Shown piece after piece: positions 35,236 through 38,053 of a stretch of DNA of 38,053 nucleotides (position 1 is the first letter of the stretch; each line of letters starts with the position of its first letter). The position numbers and the translations under genes were made by a program. Below the pieces are notes generated by a model. That model ran no database searches, was not told where the DNA came from, and was given only the letters and a program-made list of their open reading frames with translations. The DNA comes from Saprospiraceae bacterium (GTDB lineage Bacteria; Bacteroidota; Bacteroidia; Chitinophagales; Saprospiraceae): assembly GCA_027486765.1 (NCBI GenBank), contig JAIXOO010000381.1, forward strand, positions 1 to 38,053, written 5' to 3'.

Positions 35236-35520
35236 GATGTATCAAAATTTTGAGGTTCCAAACAATACTGTTTGGGCAAACGTATATTGGTTTGAATAGG
35301 TAGCTCAGGGGACAATTGTGCCCGAGCGGATCAGTGAATTATGAAGTTGTGATTATGGAAGGTAGAGTGATTATAAAAAGAAGTGATTATAGAAAGAGGA
35401 GTAGAATAATCAGGATAAACAAAAAATAATGTCACTTGATATTTAATTGGGATAGAAAGAATATTAATAATGCAAATATAGCTTTTTGTTTTGATGAATG
35501 CAAGCGTTTGTTGCAAAAAA
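35236..35520. other. Leader and promoter region of metalloprotease copy 3
   Basis: AT-rich, no gene visible. It includes GATTAT-type repeats (about 35340-35400) and the promoter described at 35473-35503. The implied leader is about 230 bases. Confidence 0.5.
35473..35503 (-). promoter_or_regulatory. Promoter of metalloprotease copy 3
   Basis: On the minus strand TTG (35503-35501) precedes TATATTTG (35480-35473) by 20 bases, a good match to the Bacteroidota -33/-7 layout. Confidence 0.55.
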
Positions 35521-35613
35521 AAGTTGAGAGGATCGAGAAGTTGAGGCTCATGCGGCTACTTAGATAAGGTCCTCGTCTAACTAACCACATGAGCCTCAAC
35601 CTTCCTCAACTCC
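35521..35613. repeat. Palindromic tandem-word element, GGTTGAG family
   Basis: GTTGAGGCTCATG (35540-35552) pairs exactly with CATGAGCCTCAAC (35588-35600), with further GTTGAG/CTCAAC words outside. The right end abuts the stop codon of the Nfu gene (35614). The CCTCAACCTTC words and the TTAGA-containing centre relate it to the element at 13239-13333. Confidence 0.75.
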
Positions 35614-36225
35614 TTATCCCATCTCTTGCACTACTTCCTCAACTTGTGGAATCATCCGCTTCAACATTCCTTCGATACCCGCCTTAAGGGTAACGGTAGA
35701 AGAAGGACAACCGCTACAAGAGCCTTGCATCAGTACAAAAACTTTACCGTTTTCGTAGTGCTTGAACTCGATGTTACCACCATCCATTTCCACGGCTGGC
35801 TTCACGTAGGTATCAATTAACTCTTTGATTTTTTGCACCAATTCAGCCTCGTCACCAGTATAAGCCACCCCGGCGCGATCTGCTTCGACTTTGGCAGTAT
35901 GCTCTGCAAAACCTTCTTTCACCAATTCTCCACCTTCTTCGATGTAGTTTTTGATGAAATCTTTGAGTTTGAGCATAATGTCGGGCCACTCGTAGTTCAT
36001 TTCTTTACTAACCGTGACGAAGTTGTTGCTGACGTACACGCCTTTCACGTAAGGAAACTCAAAAAGTGCCACCGCTAGTGGTGACCACTCGTGAGCCAAA
36101 TCCACTTCGCGGAAATCGGCAGTGCCGCGATACAACATCCGGTTGGTCACAAATTTGAGTGACTCCGGGTTTGGCGTTTGCTCGGTGTACAATAACACCG
36201 GGCTTTTGGTAACAGTAGTCTCCAT
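35614..36225 (-). CDS. Nfu/NifU-family iron-sulfur cluster scaffold
   Basis: 203 residues. The N-terminal Nfu domain (about 10-90) begins LLYTEQTPNPESLKFV, and the C-terminal NifU domain (about 125-203) has the cluster-binding CSGC at residues 170-173 followed by SSTVTLKAGIEGML. Such proteins carry and deliver [4Fe-4S] clusters to apo-proteins in the cytoplasm. Both halves are present, so it is full length. It lies 75 bases downstream of hisS on the same strand and may share its transcript. Confidence 0.92.
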   Translation of the reverse strand: METTVTKSPVLLYTEQTPNPESLKFVTNRMLYRGTADFREVDLAHEWSPLAVALFEFPYVKGVYVSNNFVTVSKEMNYEWPDIMLKLKDFIKNYIEEGGELVKEGFAEHTAKVEADRAGVAYTGDEAELVQKIKELIDTYVKPAVEMDGGNIEFKHYENGKVFVLMQGSCSGCPSSTVTLKAGIEGMLKRMIPQVEEVVQEMG

Positions 36226-36300
36226 ATCTTGAGTGTCTGTTGTCGTGTGAGTTATTTAGAATGAATCTACAAGGTAACGCTTTTTAAGCCCCAGTGGTTT

Positions 36301-37647
36301 TTAAAGCGCTTGAGTTTTTGCAATAATTTCCTCAAGGTTGAGCTTTTCTACCTGATTGCTGGTTAAATCTCTAAACCGCAATAGTCCACTTTGCAACTCA
36401 TCCGTATCCACAATGATGACAAAAGGTACCTGCCGTTTTTGGGCATATTTAATCTGCTTGTCAAATTTTGCAGGTTCAGGGTACATTTCTGAGTTCACAC
36501 CCGCGTCGCGCAGTTTTTTTAGTGCTTTAAATGCATACAACTGTGCTTCCTCATTCAATACAATAAATAATACCTTAAGTGAGCTGCTGTTATCATTAGG
36601 GAAAAGTTGGAGACTTTCCAGCACATCGTAAATGCGTTCGGCGCCAAAAGAAACCCCTACGCCCGATACATCTTTGAGGCCAAATACCTCGGTGAGGTTG
36701 TCATAACGACCTCCTCCTCCAATGCTGCCCATGGTCACTCCTTTGGCTTGTACTTCAAAAATGCAGCCAGTATAATAATTGAGTCCACGGGCCAGGGTGA
36801 TGTCGAATTGCACTTCTTGTTGGAGTGGACTGCTGTTGAGGAATTGCAGCATGGTTTGAATTTCCTGGATGCCCAATTTCCCGGTTTCACTGGCGGACAA
36901 AGCGCTTTCCAATTCTTCCAGCGATTGAATGGCCAAAATCTGAGTAATTTTTTCCACCGCTGCTTCGCCAATCCCCCGGTCCGCCATTTCTTTTTTAACC
37001 CCGTCTAGTCCAATCTTGTCCAGCTTGTCGATGGCCACGGTCATGTCCACCATCAATTCCGGAATACCGGCCACTTCTGCTATCCCGGTGAGGATTTTGC
37101 GGTTGTTGAATTTGATGACAACGGGCAAGTTGAGTTTGGAAAAAACCTCATCGTAAATCTGCACCAACTCGGCCTCGTACACCAGTGAAGTCGAGCCCAC
37201 CACATCAACATCACATTGATAAAACTCGCGATAACGGCCCTTTTGAGGCCTATCCGCTCGCCAAACGGGCTGGATTTGGTACCTTTTGAAAGGGAAGCTG
37301 ATCTCATTCTGGTGCATCACCACAAAGCGGGCGAAGGGTACCGTAAGGTCGTAACGCAAGCCCCGTTTGGCCAGTGCGGGGGTGAGGGCTTTGTAAGCTT
37401 GCGCCTCAATGTCCGCAGGCTTGATGCCTTTGAGGTATTCACCGTTGTTCAGGATTTTGAACAACAAGCGGTCGCCCTCTTCACCGTATTTGCCGGAAAG
37501 GGTACTGAGGTTTTCCATCGCCGGAGTTTCAATGGGCAAATAGCCGTATTTGACAAACACCGAACGGATGGTATCAAAGATATAGTTGCGTTTGAGCACC
37601 TGCTCGGGCGTGAAATCCCGGGTGCCTTCGGCGGTAGTTGGTTTCAT
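36301..37647 (-). CDS. hisS: Histidine-tRNA ligase
   Basis: 448 residues. Class II motifs: motif 1 region around YGYLPIETPAMENL, motif 2 RADRPQKGRYREFYQCDVD, the GGGGRYDNL loop, and motif 3 GVSFGAERIYDVL. The C-terminal anticodon-binding domain (KVLFIVLNEEAQLYAFKALKKLR) closes the protein. It charges tRNA-His. It starts 4 bases after the stop of pheS, so the two synthetases form an operon. Confidence 0.96.
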   Translation of the reverse strand: MKPTTAEGTRDFTPEQVLKRNYIFDTIRSVFVKYGYLPIETPAMENLSTLSGKYGEEGDRLLFKILNNGEYLKGIKPADIEAQAYKALTPALAKRGLRYDLTVPFARFVVMHQNEISFPFKRYQIQPVWRADRPQKGRYREFYQCDVDVVGSTSLVYEAELVQIYDEVFSKLNLPVVIKFNNRKILTGIAEVAGIPELMVDMTVAIDKLDKIGLDGVKKEMADRGIGEAAVEKITQILAIQSLEELESALSASETGKLGIQEIQTMLQFLNSSPLQQEVQFDITLARGLNYYTGCIFEVQAKGVTMGSIGGGGRYDNLTEVFGLKDVSGVGVSFGAERIYDVLESLQLFPNDNSSSLKVLFIVLNEEAQLYAFKALKKLRDAGVNSEMYPEPAKFDKQIKYAQKRQVPFVIIVDTDELQSGLLRFRDLTSNQVEKLNLEEIIAKTQAL

Positions 37648-37651
37648 TTTT

Positions 37652-38053
37652 TTATATAACCGATGAAAACTGTTTCAAAAAGCGCACATCGTTTTCAAAC
37701 AACAAGCGAATATCTGTAATGGTGTACAACATCATGGCCTGGCGTTCGATACCCATACCAAAAGCAAAGCCGGAGTATTCTTCAGGATCGATGCCACAAT
37801 TGATCAACACCTGTGGATCGACCATGCCACAGCCCAAAATTTCTACCCAGCCGCTGTGTTTGCACACCCGACAACCCTTGGCGTTACAAATGAAGCAGGA
37901 CACGTCCATTTCGGCGCTGGGCTCCGTAAAGGGGAAAAATGAAGGCCGCAGGCGAATTTTGGTATCGGGACCGTACATCTCTTTGGCGAAATAGTACAAG
38001 GTTTGTTTCATGTCGGCAAAAGACACGCCCTTATCGATGTACAAACCTTCTAC
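37652..38053 (-). CDS. pheS: Phenylalanine-tRNA ligase alpha subunit (partial, 5' end outside window)
   Basis: The last 133 residues; the frame continues past the window edge. Visible are [15 protein letters not shown], the Cys-rich insert [54 protein letters not shown] (class II motif 3), and [16 protein letters not shown]. The paired-Cys insert is usual in Bacteroidota PheS. It charges tRNA-Phe as an alpha2beta2 enzyme; pheT is not in the window. It is the first visible gene of the pheS-hisS operon. Confidence 0.95.
   Translation of the reverse strand, partial: VEGLYIDKGVSFADMKQTLYYFAKEMYGPDTKIRLRPSFFPFTEPSAEMDVSCFICNAKGCRVCKHSGWVEILGCGMVDPQVLINCGIDPEEYSGFAFGMGIERQAMMLYTITDIRLLFENDVRFLKQFSSVI

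Noticed and set aside
1-38053. tRNA, rRNA, riboswitch and CRISPR genes
   Set aside because: No cloverleaf, rRNA-conserved stretch, direct-repeat array or familiar aptamer was seen by eye; a covariance-model scan would be decisive.

Overview
The window looks like a chromosomal segment of a member of the Bacteroidota, most plausibly a Saprospirales-type organism (Haliscomenobacter/Lewinella-like). The grounds are several secreted proteins with C-terminal type IX secretion (T9SS) sorting domains, promoter-like TAnnTTTG -7 motifs, almost no Shine-Dalgarno sequences, and housekeeping genes of Bacteroidota type. The taxon is inferred from gene style; no database search was possible.

Layout. 1-993 is the 3' part of a secreted lamin-tail-domain protein. 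1252-4269 (minus) holds an ABC exporter pair and an SRPBCC-fold protein. 4625-5779 is an exported, apparently truncated protein of unknown function. 6069-8826 holds a carboxymuconolactone-decarboxylase-like protein and a UvrD/PcrA helicase. 8868-14918 holds a phytanoyl-CoA-dioxygenase-like protein, a double-AAA ATPase, a secreted M14 carboxypeptidase, and an O-methyltransferase overlapping a FemAB/GNAT-like protein. 15160-22206 is a giant T9SS protein made of 18 modules of about 123 residues. 22355-26282 is an arginine-biosynthesis block (argB, a DHFR/RibD-like gene, an argE-like M20 gene, argH). 26464-35235 (minus) is a tandem array of three paralogous secreted reprolysin-like metalloproteases. 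35614 to the end (minus) is an Nfu-type Fe-S protein, hisS and the 3' end of pheS.

Three things stand out. First, the modular protein has four core cysteines per module and a Cys-X(0-3)-Cys pair at all 17 module junctions; three consecutive modules carry extra cysteines. Second, large palindromes built from short 6-8-base words lie in the intergenic spaces, most with an arm ending within 0-3 bases of a stop codon. They fall into at least three sequence families (GGTTCCA, GGATTTC and GGTTGAG types) with the same design, and one supplies the stop codon of its neighbour. Third, the three metalloprotease paralogues share a prodomain cysteine, a double-Cys module and an unassigned C-terminal domain.

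Functionally, the T9SS proteins (modular protein, three metalloproteases, probably the first gene) point to an organism that displays or secretes large adhesins and proteases. The arginine, aminoacyl-tRNA synthetase, Nfu and helicase genes are ordinary housekeeping. I see no CRISPR array, rRNA, tRNA, phage or intact insertion sequence, and no recognisable defence system.
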